Origin: Aquimarina sediminis
GTDB lineage: Bacteria; Bacteroidota; Bacteroidia; Flavobacteriales; Flavobacteriaceae
Assembly (NCBI RefSeq): GCF_002895435.1
Contig: NZ_POYJ01000009.1
Location: forward strand, 62,001-126,000
DNA: 64,000 nt
Direction of reading: 5' to 3'
A program made the translations under genes and the position numbers. The notes under the pieces are model-generated. The model was given only the letters and a program-made list of their open reading frames with translations. It was not told the origin of the DNA and did not search any database. Numbering within the stretch: the stretch's first letter is position 1; each line of letters begins with the position of its first letter. This document shows, piece by piece, positions 19,858 through 29,139 of the stretch.

Positions 19858-20520
19858 CTAAGCTTTTTCGGTCTTAACCAATTGATTTATAAATTCTTCT
19901 GTTATTTCTGTAAAATTCTTAAAGATATAATCCGCTTCATGCAATACTTCTTTATCACCAATACCTATACTAATCATATTGGCTGTATTTGCTGCCTGAA
20001 TTCCGGCAACCGAATCCTCAAATACTATACAATTTTCGGGAGATGCTTCTAGCTCTTTAGCTCCTATAAGAAATACTTCGGGATCAGGTTTTGCTTTAGA
20101 GACATTGGTTCCATCTACTATTGTATGAAATTTAGTGTAGAGTTCTACTTTTTCTAAAATTGCTCTGGCATTTTTACTTGCAGATCCCAGAGCAATTCTT
20201 TGTCTTTTTGAAATCAAATAATCCAAAATTCTTGGTACATCAGGTAGAATCTCGGTGGTATCCATTTTTGAGATATATTTAAGATACTCCTCATTTTTTT
20301 CTGACAATAACCTAGTAAACTCTTCTTCTGATATGGTTTTGTTTCCCCAGTCTAGAATTTTTTCTAGAGATTGGACTCTACTTACTCCCTTAAGTTGTTC
20401 ATTCTGTTCTTTAGAAAAAGAAATTCCTAAACTATTAGCAAGGTTCTGCCATGCCATAAAATGATACTTTGCTGTATCAACAATAACCCCATCCAGGTCA
20501 AATATAAATGCTTTCTTCAT
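19858..20520 (-). CDS. pgmB: Beta-phosphoglucomutase
   Basis: This 220-residue HAD-superfamily protein starts MKKAFIFDLDGVIVDTAKYH, with the nucleophile and acid Asp pair in FDLDGV (residues 8 and 10). Cap residues LKGVSR and the substrate loop GSASKNA follow, then the magnesium motif FEDSVAGIQAA. It converts beta-glucose-1-phosphate to glucose-6-phosphate via the 1,6-bisphosphate. The gene overlaps the transporter stop codon by one base (TAATG), and the GH65 gene follows after 94 bases. This fits a coupled transport-phosphorolysis-isomerisation operon. Confidence 0.94.
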   Translation of the reverse strand: MKKAFIFDLDGVIVDTAKYHFMAWQNLANSLGISFSKEQNEQLKGVSRVQSLEKILDWGNKTISEEEFTRLLSEKNEEYLKYISKMDTTEILPDVPRILDYLISKRQRIALGSASKNARAILEKVELYTKFHTIVDGTNVSKAKPDPEVFLIGAKELEASPENCIVFEDSVAGIQAANTANMISIGIGDKEVLHEADYIFKNFTEITEEFINQLVKTEKA

Positions 20521-21902
20521 TACTGTACCGTTTGTTTTGGGTTATATGTTATTGCATCTTTATTAGTGATCAATAAATTGCAAAATCCAGCGATGATTAA
20601 ACTTATTCCTGCAACTATCATCGCATTAATGGTTTCGTTTCCTATAAGTTTATAAGCAAAATTAACTCCTCCCAGGGCTGCTATAATTTGGGGGATAACA
20701 ATAAACATATTAAATATCCCCATGATAACTCCCATTTTTTTAGGATCTACAGAACTAGATAACATGGCATAAGGCATAGATAATATACTCCCCCAGGCAA
20801 AACCTACTAAAGAAAAAGAAAGGGTTAACCATTGGGGAGAAGGAATAAAATACATAGATATAAAACCAATTCCTCCTAAGATCAGCGATCCCATATGAAC
20901 CAGTTTTCTATTAATCCTTTTTCTCGAAGTATAGAATGTCAATATTAAGGCAAAAGCCATAGAAGACAATCCATATGTTCCCATGTATCTACCCACATCA
21001 TTAGATGATTTCTGGAATGCTGTATTTGCAACTTCAAAAGCTTTGGCAGATTCAGAAACCTCCATATCAAAAGTTGATTCAACTGGCACGGGGGTTTTAA
21101 ATACATGTTCTGTTAATGCAGGATTTGCAAGGCTCCACATTGTAAAAAAAGCAAACCAGCTAAAAAATTGAATCAGCCCCAGTTTTTTCATCGTAAGTGG
21201 CATTTTACCGATATTGTTTATAATATCTGGTATAAATTGATTCTTCTTTTTCTTTTCTCTTTCAAACTCTTCTATATCTTCTGGAGGGTATTCTGAAGTC
21301 GTAAATACGGTATAAAGAATACTTATAAGGAAGACAAAAGCTCCAATAGCAAAGGCTACTTTTACAGACATCGGAATAACACCAGTTGGGGCAGCATCAC
21401 TAACTCCTAGTTGAGAAACCATCCAAGGTAAATTACTCGCCACCCATGTACCTATACCAATAATGAGTGTTTGGGTAACAAAACCATAAGATCGCTGAGA
21501 TTCTGGTAGTTTATCAGCAACCAAAGCTCGAAACGGCTCCATAGAAATATTAATAGAAGCATCCAGAATCCATAAAAACCCTGCTGCTACCCATAATACA
21601 GGGGAGTGAGGAACCAGAAATAAAGCAATAGAGCTCAATACTGCTCCAATCAGAAAATAGGGTCTTCTTCTACCCCATCTAGGACTCCAAGTACGATCAC
21701 TTAAATATCCAATTATTGGTTGAACCAAAAGACCTGTCAAAGGAGCTGCGATCCACAACAGGGGTATTGCATCCTTTTCTGCGCCTAGGGTTTGAAAAAT
21801 TCTGGACATAAATCCGCCTTGCAAAGCAAAACCGAACTGAATCCCCAGAAAACCGAAACTCATGTTCCAAATTTCCCAGAAACTTAATTTACGCTTGTTC
21901 AT
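20520..21902 (-). CDS. MFS sugar transporter (SLC45/maltose-type)
   Basis: This protein of about 460 residues has 12 hydrophobic segments and the MFS loop motif GYLSDRTWSPRWGRRRPYFL near residue 63. The RWGRRRP sequence is characteristic of the SLC45-like glycoside-cation symporter group found in polysaccharide loci. It likely imports maltose or small maltodextrins across the inner membrane. The start is ATG 21902; the codon before it in frame is TTG. A -7 element (21994-22001) and an inverted repeat lie upstream. It is the first gene of the operon with pgmB, GH65 and the GH13 genes. Confidence 0.88.
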   Translation of the reverse strand: MNKRKLSFWEIWNMSFGFLGIQFGFALQGGFMSRIFQTLGAEKDAIPLLWIAAPLTGLLVQPIIGYLSDRTWSPRWGRRRPYFLIGAVLSSIALFLVPHSPVLWVAAGFLWILDASINISMEPFRALVADKLPESQRSYGFVTQTLIIGIGTWVASNLPWMVSQLGVSDAAPTGVIPMSVKVAFAIGAFVFLISILYTVFTTSEYPPEDIEEFEREKKKKNQFIPDIINNIGKMPLTMKKLGLIQFFSWFAFFTMWSLANPALTEHVFKTPVPVESTFDMEVSESAKAFEVANTAFQKSSNDVGRYMGTYGLSSMAFALILTFYTSRKRINRKLVHMGSLILGGIGFISMYFIPSPQWLTLSFSLVGFAWGSILSMPYAMLSSSVDPKKMGVIMGIFNMFIVIPQIIAALGGVNFAYKLIGNETINAMIVAGISLIIAGFCNLLITNKDAITYNPKQTVQ

Positions 21903-21945
21903 CAAGTAAATGTTTAATTATTACTATGATAAGCGAAACTACTTA

Positions 21946-21986
21946 TCAAAACTTATTTAAGTAGAAAGTGAAAATATAAGTTTTGA
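21946..21986. promoter_or_regulatory. Inverted repeat at transporter transcript start, containing shared 18-bp element
   Basis: TCAAAACTTAT (21946-21956) and ATAAGTTTTGA (21976-21986) form a perfect 11-bp inverted repeat just downstream of the predicted transporter promoter. Inside lies AGAAAGTGAAAATATAAG (21963-21980), identical to 23322-23339 before susC. This could be an operator or a 5' leader hairpin. Nothing shows which. Confidence 0.5.
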
Positions 21987-21993
21987 CTTGAGC

Positions 21994-22001
21994 CAAAGAT
22001 A
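21994..22001 (-). promoter_or_regulatory. -7 promoter element of the transporter/maltose operon
   Basis: On the minus strand TATCTTTG matches TANNTTTG exactly and lies 92 bases upstream of the transporter start codon, within the short gap after lacI. No clear -33 TTTG is present at usual spacing, which would suit an activator-dependent promoter. Confidence 0.42.
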
Positions 22002-22032
22002 TTATAATTTTTTAATTATAAGATATCTCTAT

Positions 22033-23055
22033 TTATTTTTTTGTAGACTTTCTTTGAATAAGACTTGTATCTATGATAACCGTTCTATATTCTTCTACTG
22101 TAGTATCATCTGCTTCTAATTTATCAATTAGGAGTCTTGCAGCTCGTACCCCCATATCTTCTCCATGTTGGCTAATTGTGGTAAGACTTGGGATAAAATG
22201 TTTAGAAAGAATTCCGTCTGTAAAACCAATTATAGAAACATCATCAGGAACATTTTTACCTTGCTCATTCAACACTTTAGCCGCCGTAACTGCAAATAAT
22301 TCATTCACCGCAAATATGGCATCAATATCTTTATCTTTTAAGAAGTTTGAAATTTCTACCTCACAGTTTTCTACATCCTCTATCTTAAGAATAAGCTCTT
22401 CATTTTCAAGAATATCATAAGCTCTTAATGCTTTTAAATATCCACTAGTTCTTAACTTACCTACACTAATATAATCTACAGTTGTAAGAATTGCAATTTT
22501 TTTACAACCTATAGAAAGTAAGTGATTTGTTGCGGTTTGGGCTCCTTTGGCATCATCAATAATCACTTTATCACATACTAACTCATCAATAATCCTATCA
22601 AAAAGTACCACCGGCATTCCCTGACTCATTGTTTCTTCGATATGGTGATAATCCTTTTTTAGCTGCGTCTCTTTGGCTACAGATAGTATAAATCCATCAG
22701 CACTTCCACTGGCTAACATCTCTAGATTAATAACCTCTTTATCAAACGAGTTATTTGAAGAACATATGATCACATTATAACCTTCTTCATTAGCTACTTT
22801 TTCCACTCCTCCAATTACAGTAGTAAAAAAATGATGAACAATCTCCGGTATAATGATACCTATTGTCTTTGTTTTTCTATTCTTTAGACTCAGAGCAATA
22901 TTATTAGGTTTATAGTTATACAATTTAGCAAATGCTTTTACCTTTTGCCTCGTATCCAAACTTATCTCTGCACTATTTTTAAGTGCTTTTGACACTGTAG
23001 AGATAGAAACATCGAGTTCTTTTGCTATATGTTTTAATGTAACTTTTTGCTTCAT
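22033..23055 (-). CDS. LacI-family transcriptional regulator
   Basis: This 340-residue regulator has the N-terminal LacI helix-turn-helix (VTLKHIAKELDVSISTVSKALK, residues 4-25) and hinge SLKNRKTKTIGIIIP. A periplasmic-binding-protein-like sensor domain follows (about 62-335, with ISIGF-type block DVSIIGFTDG and ending VIDTSLIQRKS). It sits between the two arms of the maltodextrin locus and should respond to a sugar or sugar phosphate. LacI-type palindromes at 23250-23263 and 13798-13811 are plausible targets. In Flavobacteriia some LacI regulators act as activators of sus-like genes, so the sign of control is open. An 18-bp direct repeat flanks this gene. Confidence 0.93.
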   Translation of the reverse strand: MKQKVTLKHIAKELDVSISTVSKALKNSAEISLDTRQKVKAFAKLYNYKPNNIALSLKNRKTKTIGIIIPEIVHHFFTTVIGGVEKVANEEGYNVIICSSNNSFDKEVINLEMLASGSADGFILSVAKETQLKKDYHHIEETMSQGMPVVLFDRIIDELVCDKVIIDDAKGAQTATNHLLSIGCKKIAILTTVDYISVGKLRTSGYLKALRAYDILENEELILKIEDVENCEVEISNFLKDKDIDAIFAVNELFAVTAAKVLNEQGKNVPDDVSIIGFTDGILSKHFIPSLTTISQHGEDMGVRAARLLIDKLEADDTTVEEYRTVIIDTSLIQRKSTKK

Positions 23056-23249
23056 ATGTTTTCCTTATAAATTATTGTTCTACACCATTAGATTTACTGT
23101 AAAAGTACCTTGAATTAAACAAAATCAATAAAATATATGATGTTTCTCCCATTTCTTCTTTTAAATAAAAGTCAAATTTAAGCATGAAAAAATGCCATAT
23201 GGCTAGAATTATACTTAAATCTTTAATAGAATTTTAAAAGTTTTCCACA

Positions 23250-23263
23250 CGCAAACGTTTTCG
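23250..23263. promoter_or_regulatory. LacI-type operator candidate upstream of susC
   Basis: CGCAAACGTTTTCG is palindromic at all but two positions, with the central CG typical of LacI/GalR operators. It lies 108 bases before the susC start codon and about 60 bases upstream of the likely transcription start, a position compatible with activation. Confidence 0.55.
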
Positions 23264-23321
23264 TAAGGTTGCAGCTACAACTTAGGGAAAAATTAACACA
23301 GAATTTACATACTTTGGTTGC

Positions 23322-23339
23322 AGAAAGTGAAAATATAAG
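23322..23339. repeat. 18-bp element shared by the susC and transporter promoters
   Basis: AGAAAGTGAAAATATAAG occurs here, 32 bases before susC, and again perfectly at 21963-21980 before the divergent transporter operon. One base further left is different, but the next is shared, so 19 of 20 positions match. The two copies flank lacI as direct repeats. Confidence 0.7.
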
Positions 23340-23370
23340 ACGTAAAACAATCAAAAACTAATTTAATTTT

Positions 23371-26298
23371 ATGAAAACATTTACCAAAAGCACATTGTTT
23401 TTATTTTGGTTGATACCAATGAGTTTTTTTGCTCAATCAACCATAAATGGAACAGTTACCGATGCTGGAAGTGGTCAACCCATTCCTGGTGTAAATATCA
23501 TTGTAAAAGAATCTACAAATGGAACAACTTCTGATTTTGACGGTAACTACTCTTTAAACAATGTTAACAATGGAGATATAATTGTATACTCTTATGTTGG
23601 GTTTGTTTCTCAGGAAATAACATACAGTGGTCAAGCCACTGTAGATATCCTATTTGAGGAAGATGCTGCAGAACTAGACCAAGTGGTACTCATTGGTTAT
23701 GGTACAACAAAAAAGAAAGATCTTACAGGGGCAGTTGCTCTGGTAACTTCAGAGAGTTTTAATACAGGTAATAATATCACCCCAGAGAACCTGTTTAATG
23801 GTAGAGTTGCTGGTGTATCTATTAATACTAATGGAGGACCTGCAGCCAATTCTGAAATTAGGATAAGAGGTGGAGCATCACTAAACGCTTCAAATGACCC
23901 TCTAATTGTAATCGATGGCTTACCTCTAAATGACCCAGGTGACCTAGCTAATGGTTCTAGATCTATTTTATCTTCTATAAACCCTAATGATATTGAATCT
24001 TTTTCTATTCTAAAAGATGCTTCTGCAGCCGCGATTTATGGAAACCGTGGAGCAAATGGAGTAATCATTATCACTACAAAAAAAGGGAAAAGAAACTTAC
24101 AAATTAACTTAGATTCTAAAACTAGTGCAACTAGTGTGAATAAAACTGTAGATGTTTTTTCTGCTGATACGTATAGAGCATTTATCGCTGATAATTTTCC
24201 TGATCGTGTTGCTGATCTAGGGACTGCTAATACAGATTGGCAAGATGAAATATACAGAACAGCCTTTTCTAGTGATCATAATTTATCGATAAGAGGGTCT
24301 CTTATAGAAGATCTACCTGCCAGACTTGCAATTGGGAGATCTGATCAGGAAGGAATTAGAAAAACATCCCGATTTGAAAGAACCACCTCTTCTTTATCCC
24401 TAAACCCAAGACTATTTGATAGTCACTTAAAAATTGATATAAATGCCAATCTGAATTTTGAAAAAAACAGATTTGCTCCTGGAGTAGAAGGTGCCGCAAT
24501 TACATTTGATCCTACACAACCTGTTTTTGATTCAAGTTCTCCTTATGGCGGATTTTTTGAATATAGAGATTCTAGTACTGGGTTTGCCTCTAGTAATGTA
24601 CAAAGAAACCCAGTTGCACAGCTTTTACAAACCCGAGAAATCGCTAACGTAAGAAGATATTTTGGTAATGTAAAATTAGACTATCAATTACATTTCTTTC
24701 CTGATCTACGCGCTGTATTAAACTTAGGTCTTGACGATAGTGAAACAGATAGATTTCAAGAACGATCTACCGAAAGTGCAACTGGTTTTAATGCTACTCA
24801 AGGAGAGTTTTTAGGTTTCAAATCAGATACTGACCTACTAATCAAAAATAGACTTTTAGATGCTTACCTTACCTACAATAAGACTTTAGGTCGATTAGAT
24901 CTCGAAGCTACAGGTGGATATTCATACCAAAAATTTGAATTAGATAAATTCGAAACTGGCGATCAACGCGACCCTATTAATTTTCCTGAAAGAACCATTG
25001 ACCCTGATGAAGTACTATTGGCTTATTTTTTAAGAACCAATTTAAAATTTAATGATAAATACTTTTTAACAGCGTCTATCCGTAGAGATGGAACTTCTAG
25101 ATTTGGTGAAGACAATAGATGGGGGTATTTTCCCTCGGCCTCTTTTGGATGGCAAATTAGTGAGGAGAACTTTCTTAGAAACTCTTCTACTGTAAGTAAT
25201 CTTAGATTAAGATTAGGATATGGTATTACCGGTCAACAAGATATCGATCAAGCGTATGCATATTTACAGAGATATAGAAGAAGTAGCCCTCTTACCCAGT
25301 ATATTCTTGATGGAGAGGTTATCAATATTGTACAACCTCAATTTAGAAATGAAGATATAGAATGGGAAAAGATAACCGAGTATAACATTGGTTTGGATTA
25401 TGGTTTCTGGAATGATCGAATTACTGGCGCAATAGATATCTTCAGAAAAGAATCAGACGATTTACTTTCTCAGGCTCCAATCCCTGATGCAGCGAACTTC
25501 TCTAACCAAGGTTTCCAAAACATTGGTAAATTTATAACAGAAGGTATAGAGTTTTCTATTAGTGCTGATGTCATTAGAAAAAGTGATTTTAACTGGAACT
25601 TAAGTTATAACACTACATTCATTGATCGTGAAATAGAGAGTTTGGCTTTTGGTCAGGATATTTTGACTACTGGTATTGGTGGCGGTACGGGAAATACTAT
25701 TCAGATACAAAGACAAGGCGAAGCACCTTTTTCTTTCTTTACATATGCACAAATCTATGACACTAATGGTAAGCCGATTGAAGGAGCCTATGCCGATCTA
25801 AACCAAGATGGAGTTATTAACAACAATGACAGGTATATTTCTGGGAAAGGAGCTCCTGATCTAATCATGGGACTTCAATCCAGTATGAATTACAAAAATT
25901 TTGATTTTAGTTTTAGCATGAGAGCGAATATTGGTAACGAAATCTATAATAATGTTGCTTCTTCAAATGCACAACTAGGGAACGTGTTTAGAACAGTATT
26001 TAATAATACACCAACATCGATATCTGATACCAATTTTCAAAGTACTCCTGATGTTATTCTTTCTGACTATTATATAGAAGATGGATCATTCTTAAGAATG
26101 GATAATATCACAGTAGGATATACAATGCGAAATCTTATGAAAGGGATCTCTAGTCTTCGGTTCTGGGCAGGTCTGCAGAATGCATTTATAATCACAGATT
26201 ATTCTGGTTTAGATCCTGAAATTCAAAATAATGGAGTCGATAACACCATTTTTCCAAGAGGACGAACACTCCTACTAGGGTTAAATTATAAATATTAA
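23371..26298 (+). CDS. susC: SusC-like TonB-dependent outer-membrane transporter
   Basis: This 975-residue protein has a signal peptide (ending SFFAQ, about residue 22) and a carboxypeptidase-regulatory-like domain (about 25-105, GTVTDAGSGQPIPGVNI). The SusC plug (GYGTTKKKDLTGAV near 110) includes SILKDASAAAIYGNRGANGVI near 208-228, and a long beta-barrel ends in aromatic residues (LLGLNYKY). It would import maltodextrins across the outer membrane with the SusD lid encoded 11 bases downstream. It begins the plus-strand susC-susD-susE-amylase operon and is probably under LacI control through the upstream palindrome. The gene symbol is by homology class; glucan specificity comes from the neighbouring amylases. 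Confidence 0.95.
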   Translation: MKTFTKSTLFLFWLIPMSFFAQSTINGTVTDAGSGQPIPGVNIIVKESTNGTTSDFDGNYSLNNVNNGDIIVYSYVGFVSQEITYSGQATVDILFEEDAAELDQVVLIGYGTTKKKDLTGAVALVTSESFNTGNNITPENLFNGRVAGVSINTNGGPAANSEIRIRGGASLNASNDPLIVIDGLPLNDPGDLANGSRSILSSINPNDIESFSILKDASAAAIYGNRGANGVIIITTKKGKRNLQINLDSKTSATSVNKTVDVFSADTYRAFIADNFPDRVADLGTANTDWQDEIYRTAFSSDHNLSIRGSLIEDLPARLAIGRSDQEGIRKTSRFERTTSSLSLNPRLFDSHLKIDINANLNFEKNRFAPGVEGAAITFDPTQPVFDSSSPYGGFFEYRDSSTGFASSNVQRNPVAQLLQTREIANVRRYFGNVKLDYQLHFFPDLRAVLNLGLDDSETDRFQERSTESATGFNATQGEFLGFKSDTDLLIKNRLLDAYLTYNKTLGRLDLEATGGYSYQKFELDKFETGDQRDPINFPERTIDPDEVLLAYFLRTNLKFNDKYFLTASIRRDGTSRFGEDNRWGYFPSASFGWQISEENFLRNSSTVSNLRLRLGYGITGQQDIDQAYAYLQRYRRSSPLTQYILDGEVINIVQPQFRNEDIEWEKITEYNIGLDYGFWNDRITGAIDIFRKESDDLLSQAPIPDAANFSNQGFQNIGKFITEGIEFSISADVIRKSDFNWNLSYNTTFIDREIESLAFGQDILTTGIGGGTGNTIQIQRQGEAPFSFFTYAQIYDTNGKPIEGAYADLNQDGVINNNDRYISGKGAPDLIMGLQSSMNYKNFDFSFSMRANIGNEIYNNVASSNAQLGNVFRTVFNNTPTSISDTNFQSTPDVILSDYYIEDGSFLRMDNITVGYTMRNLMKGISSLRFWAGLQNAFIITDYSGLDPEIQNNGVDNTIFPRGRTLLLGLNYKY

Positions 26299-26309
26299 AA
26301 AATTAGGAA

Positions 26310-27965
26310 ATGAAATTATATAAGTTTTTTTTATACGCATTTCTATCAATAGGTATCTTCTCTTCTTGTGAAGGAGATTTGGATATCGAATTAGAAGATG
26401 ATGATGATTTACTCGCCAGTGATGTATTTAATACCCGAGAGGACTATCTTAAAGCTTTGGGCGGGGTATATGCCAACCTATCATTAGTTGGATTAGATGG
26501 ACCTGATCAATCTAACCTTGCAGGTATTGACGCAGGAACAAGCCAATATATAAGAGGTTTATTCACCATGCAAGATGTGACCACAGATGAAGTAATATGG
26601 TCTTATGAGAATGACCCTGGTATCCGTGAAATACAAAGAAATACTTGGGATGCCAATAATGTTATCATTCTTGGTTTTTGGGCAAGAGCTACTTTTGAAA
26701 TTTCTTTGGCTAACGAATTTTTACGTCAAACTACCGATGCCAAATTGGATCAAAGAGGCGTTTCTGGTAATCTTAGAACAGAAATTAAAACCTTTAGAGC
26801 AGAAGCACGAGTACTAAGAGCGTTATCCTATTATCACCTTTTAGATTTATATGGTCGTGCCCCTTTTGCTACCGAGAATGACTTGGTAGGATTTGCGAGA
26901 ATACCTGAGATTAAAGGTCAGGAATTGTTTGACTATATAGAAGGAGAATTACTTGCTGTAGAAAATGACCTTTTGGATGTTAACACAAGCCAGAATTATG
27001 CCCGCGCTAATAAGGGTGTAGCAAAAATGATATTAGCAAAAATCTATTTAAATGCTGAAGTGTATTTAGGAAACGGTAATAGTCGTTTTGCAGATTGTTT
27101 AAACGTTTGCCAAGAAATTATTAATAGTGGCTATTCTTTAACACCAAATTATAAATACAATTTTATTGCAGATAATGATACCAATGGCGCTCAAAATGAA
27201 ATTATATTTCCCATTGTTGGAGATGGTGCCAATGTAAGAAACTTTGGAGGCGCCTCTCTAATCATCCAAGGACAACAAAATGCTGATGGATTTAAACCAA
27301 CTCCTGCTTCTTTAGGAGTTCAGGGTTTTACTACTTTATACCGAGCAAGAAAACAATTCTCGGAACTATTTGTTACCAATCCTCTTTTTCAAAATGATAA
27401 CAGAAACACATTGGTTACTCAGGACATTAGTTCTGATCCAGACAATACAGATCCCCCAGTAGATAGACCTATTGAGATTGGTGCAGATTTCACAGATTTT
27501 TCTAAAGGGTATTTGGTCTCAAAATATTCTAATATCACATCAACAGGTGAGCCTGGACAAAGTATAACATTTGCAGATACAGATTTCCCATTGTTTAGAC
27601 TTGCAGACGTATATTTAATGTATGCCGAAGCACAACTTGAAAGTGGTACTGGTGACCGAAACATAGCTCTTGGGTATGTAAATGCCCTAAGAGAAAGAGC
27701 ATTTGGTGACACCTCTGGTAATATAACAGATGCAGAACTCACATTGGATTTTATTCTTGATGAAAGAGCTCGAGAATTGTATTGGGAAGGTCATAGAAGA
27801 CAAGATTTAATTAGGCATGGCAAATATACTGGAGGAACCTATAACTGGAGGTATAAAGGCGGTACTCCTAATGGATCTGCTATTTCGGATAATTTTAAAT
27901 TATTTCCTGTTCCGGCGTCTAGTAGAGCTGCAAATCCTGAATTAGGACAGAATCCTGGATTCTAA
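26310..27965 (+). CDS. susD: SusD/RagB-type outer-membrane sugar-binding lipoprotein
   Basis: This 551-residue lipoprotein has lipobox IGIFSSC, Cys20, followed by an acidic stretch (EGDLDIELEDDDD) of the kind that directs Bacteroidota lipoproteins to the cell surface. The helical SusD body has TPR-like segments such as KTFRAEARVLRALSYYHLLDLYG near residue 155. The C-terminal SusD motif has RARELYWEGHRRQDLIRHGKY near residue 485. It forms the lid of the SusC channel and captures starch fragments. It is separated from susC by 11 bases and from the susE-like gene by 32 bases. Confidence 0.95.
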   Translation: MKLYKFFLYAFLSIGIFSSCEGDLDIELEDDDDLLASDVFNTREDYLKALGGVYANLSLVGLDGPDQSNLAGIDAGTSQYIRGLFTMQDVTTDEVIWSYENDPGIREIQRNTWDANNVIILGFWARATFEISLANEFLRQTTDAKLDQRGVSGNLRTEIKTFRAEARVLRALSYYHLLDLYGRAPFATENDLVGFARIPEIKGQELFDYIEGELLAVENDLLDVNTSQNYARANKGVAKMILAKIYLNAEVYLGNGNSRFADCLNVCQEIINSGYSLTPNYKYNFIADNDTNGAQNEIIFPIVGDGANVRNFGGASLIIQGQQNADGFKPTPASLGVQGFTTLYRARKQFSELFVTNPLFQNDNRNTLVTQDISSDPDNTDPPVDRPIEIGADFTDFSKGYLVSKYSNITSTGEPGQSITFADTDFPLFRLADVYLMYAEAQLESGTGDRNIALGYVNALRERAFGDTSGNITDAELTLDFILDERARELYWEGHRRQDLIRHGKYTGGTYNWRYKGGTPNGSAISDNFKLFPVPASSRAANPELGQNPGF

Positions 27966-27997
27966 AACAACTATTACAAAACTTAATTTATACAGTC

Positions 27998-29113
27998 ATG
28001 AAAAAAATATCAATAATACTATTTGCATTTGTTGCTGCAATATGCTTCAATGCTTGTGTAGAAGATGAAGATCCTACATTTGTTATTCAGGAATCACAAT
28101 CAGAAGGACCACTTATTGTAACAGCTAACTCTACTATTAACCTTATTAAAGATTTGGCAGAAGAACAAGCCTTTACATTGGTTTGGGAAGATGCAGGATA
28201 CAATATAAATACTCCTATTACGTATACTATTGAAGCTGGTTTGGGCGGTACTAATTTTGAAACCACATTAGAAAACCCTGTTATAGCTACTACTTCTGAC
28301 CGTTTTTATAACTGGACCATAGGAGAAATTAACAATCTCGCTATTGGATTAGGTATTGAACCAGAAAATGAGGGTGCAATTGACCTACGTGTTATTTCTT
28401 CTGTAGGAACAAATGGTGGAAATGCAATAAAATCTAATGTAACATCGCTAACAGTTACCCCATATGCAACTGTAATCCCTCAAAAAGATCTTTTCTTTGT
28501 AGGAAGTGCTACAGCAGCAGGATGGGAAAACAATAACAACAACCCACCACTGGTTCGAAATCCCGCTGATCAAAATGTATTTAAATTCACAGGTAAATTT
28601 TTAGGCGGTGGAGATAACGCATTTAAATTTCTTGAGATACTAGGTTCCTGGCAACCACAATGGGGTTTAAGTAGTGGTAGTTTAACTAGCAGTGATATCC
28701 TTGGATCAGATCCAGATACATTCTCTGTTGCTGCAGATGGGTATTATACAATCGATGTTAACATCCAAGATTTAACATATACAATTAATTCATTTGACGC
28801 TACTGGAGCAACTGATTATACCGCTGATGGTGTAGGTATTATTGGTGATGCAACCCCAGGAGGATGGGATAACGATACTGACCTTACTCAATCTACTTTT
28901 GATCCTCACTTATGGTATATAAATGGGATTGTACTAGAGAATGGCGAAGCTAAGTTTAGAACCAACAATGATTGGGCAGTAAACTGGGGGTCAGATACGG
29001 CTATTACAGGATACGGAACCGATGGTGGTTCTAATATCCCAGTAGCAGCTGGGACTTATAATGTTTGGTTTAATGACTTGGATAAAAGTTATGTTTTTAT
29101 CATTCAAAACTAA
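27998..29113 (+). CDS. SusE/SusF-type starch-binding lipoprotein
   Basis: This 371-residue lipoprotein (Cys20 in ICFNAC, followed by acidic VEDED) has a SusE N-terminal Ig-like domain (about 35-155, ending VTSLTVTPYAT). Two starch-binding CBM-like domains follow: one from about 160 (LFFVGSATAAGWENN, with FKFLEILGSWQPQWG) and one from about 270 (GVGIIGDATPGGWDND, with KFRTNNDWAVNWGSD). The repeated Trp-containing blocks are the expected glucan-contact strands. It probably sits on the cell surface and holds starch near the amylase. It is third in the operon, 26 bases before the amylase gene. Confidence 0.88.
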   Translation: MKKISIILFAFVAAICFNACVEDEDPTFVIQESQSEGPLIVTANSTINLIKDLAEEQAFTLVWEDAGYNINTPITYTIEAGLGGTNFETTLENPVIATTSDRFYNWTIGEINNLAIGLGIEPENEGAIDLRVISSVGTNGGNAIKSNVTSLTVTPYATVIPQKDLFFVGSATAAGWENNNNNPPLVRNPADQNVFKFTGKFLGGGDNAFKFLEILGSWQPQWGLSSGSLTSSDILGSDPDTFSVAADGYYTIDVNIQDLTYTINSFDATGATDYTADGVGIIGDATPGGWDNDTDLTQSTFDPHLWYINGIVLENGEAKFRTNNDWAVNWGSDTAITGYGTDGGSNIPVAAGTYNVWFNDLDKSYVFIIQN

Positions 29114-29139
29114 ATAATTTCTAAACTTAAAAAGTTGAA

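Larger units (their letters stand above)
23056..23370. other. Divergent regulatory region between lacI and susC
   Basis: About 315 bases with no gene. It holds a LacI-type palindrome (23250-23263), the 18-bp element shared with the transporter promoter (23322-23339), a near -7 element ending TTTG at 23316 for susC, and a candidate lacI promoter on the minus strand (TACTTTTA at 23100-23107 with TTG 18 bases upstream at 23126-23128). Confidence 0.55.

Noticed and set aside
27419..27742. 107-codon minus-strand frame inside susD
   Set aside because: It is antisense to the conserved SusD C-terminal region and has no independent signal.
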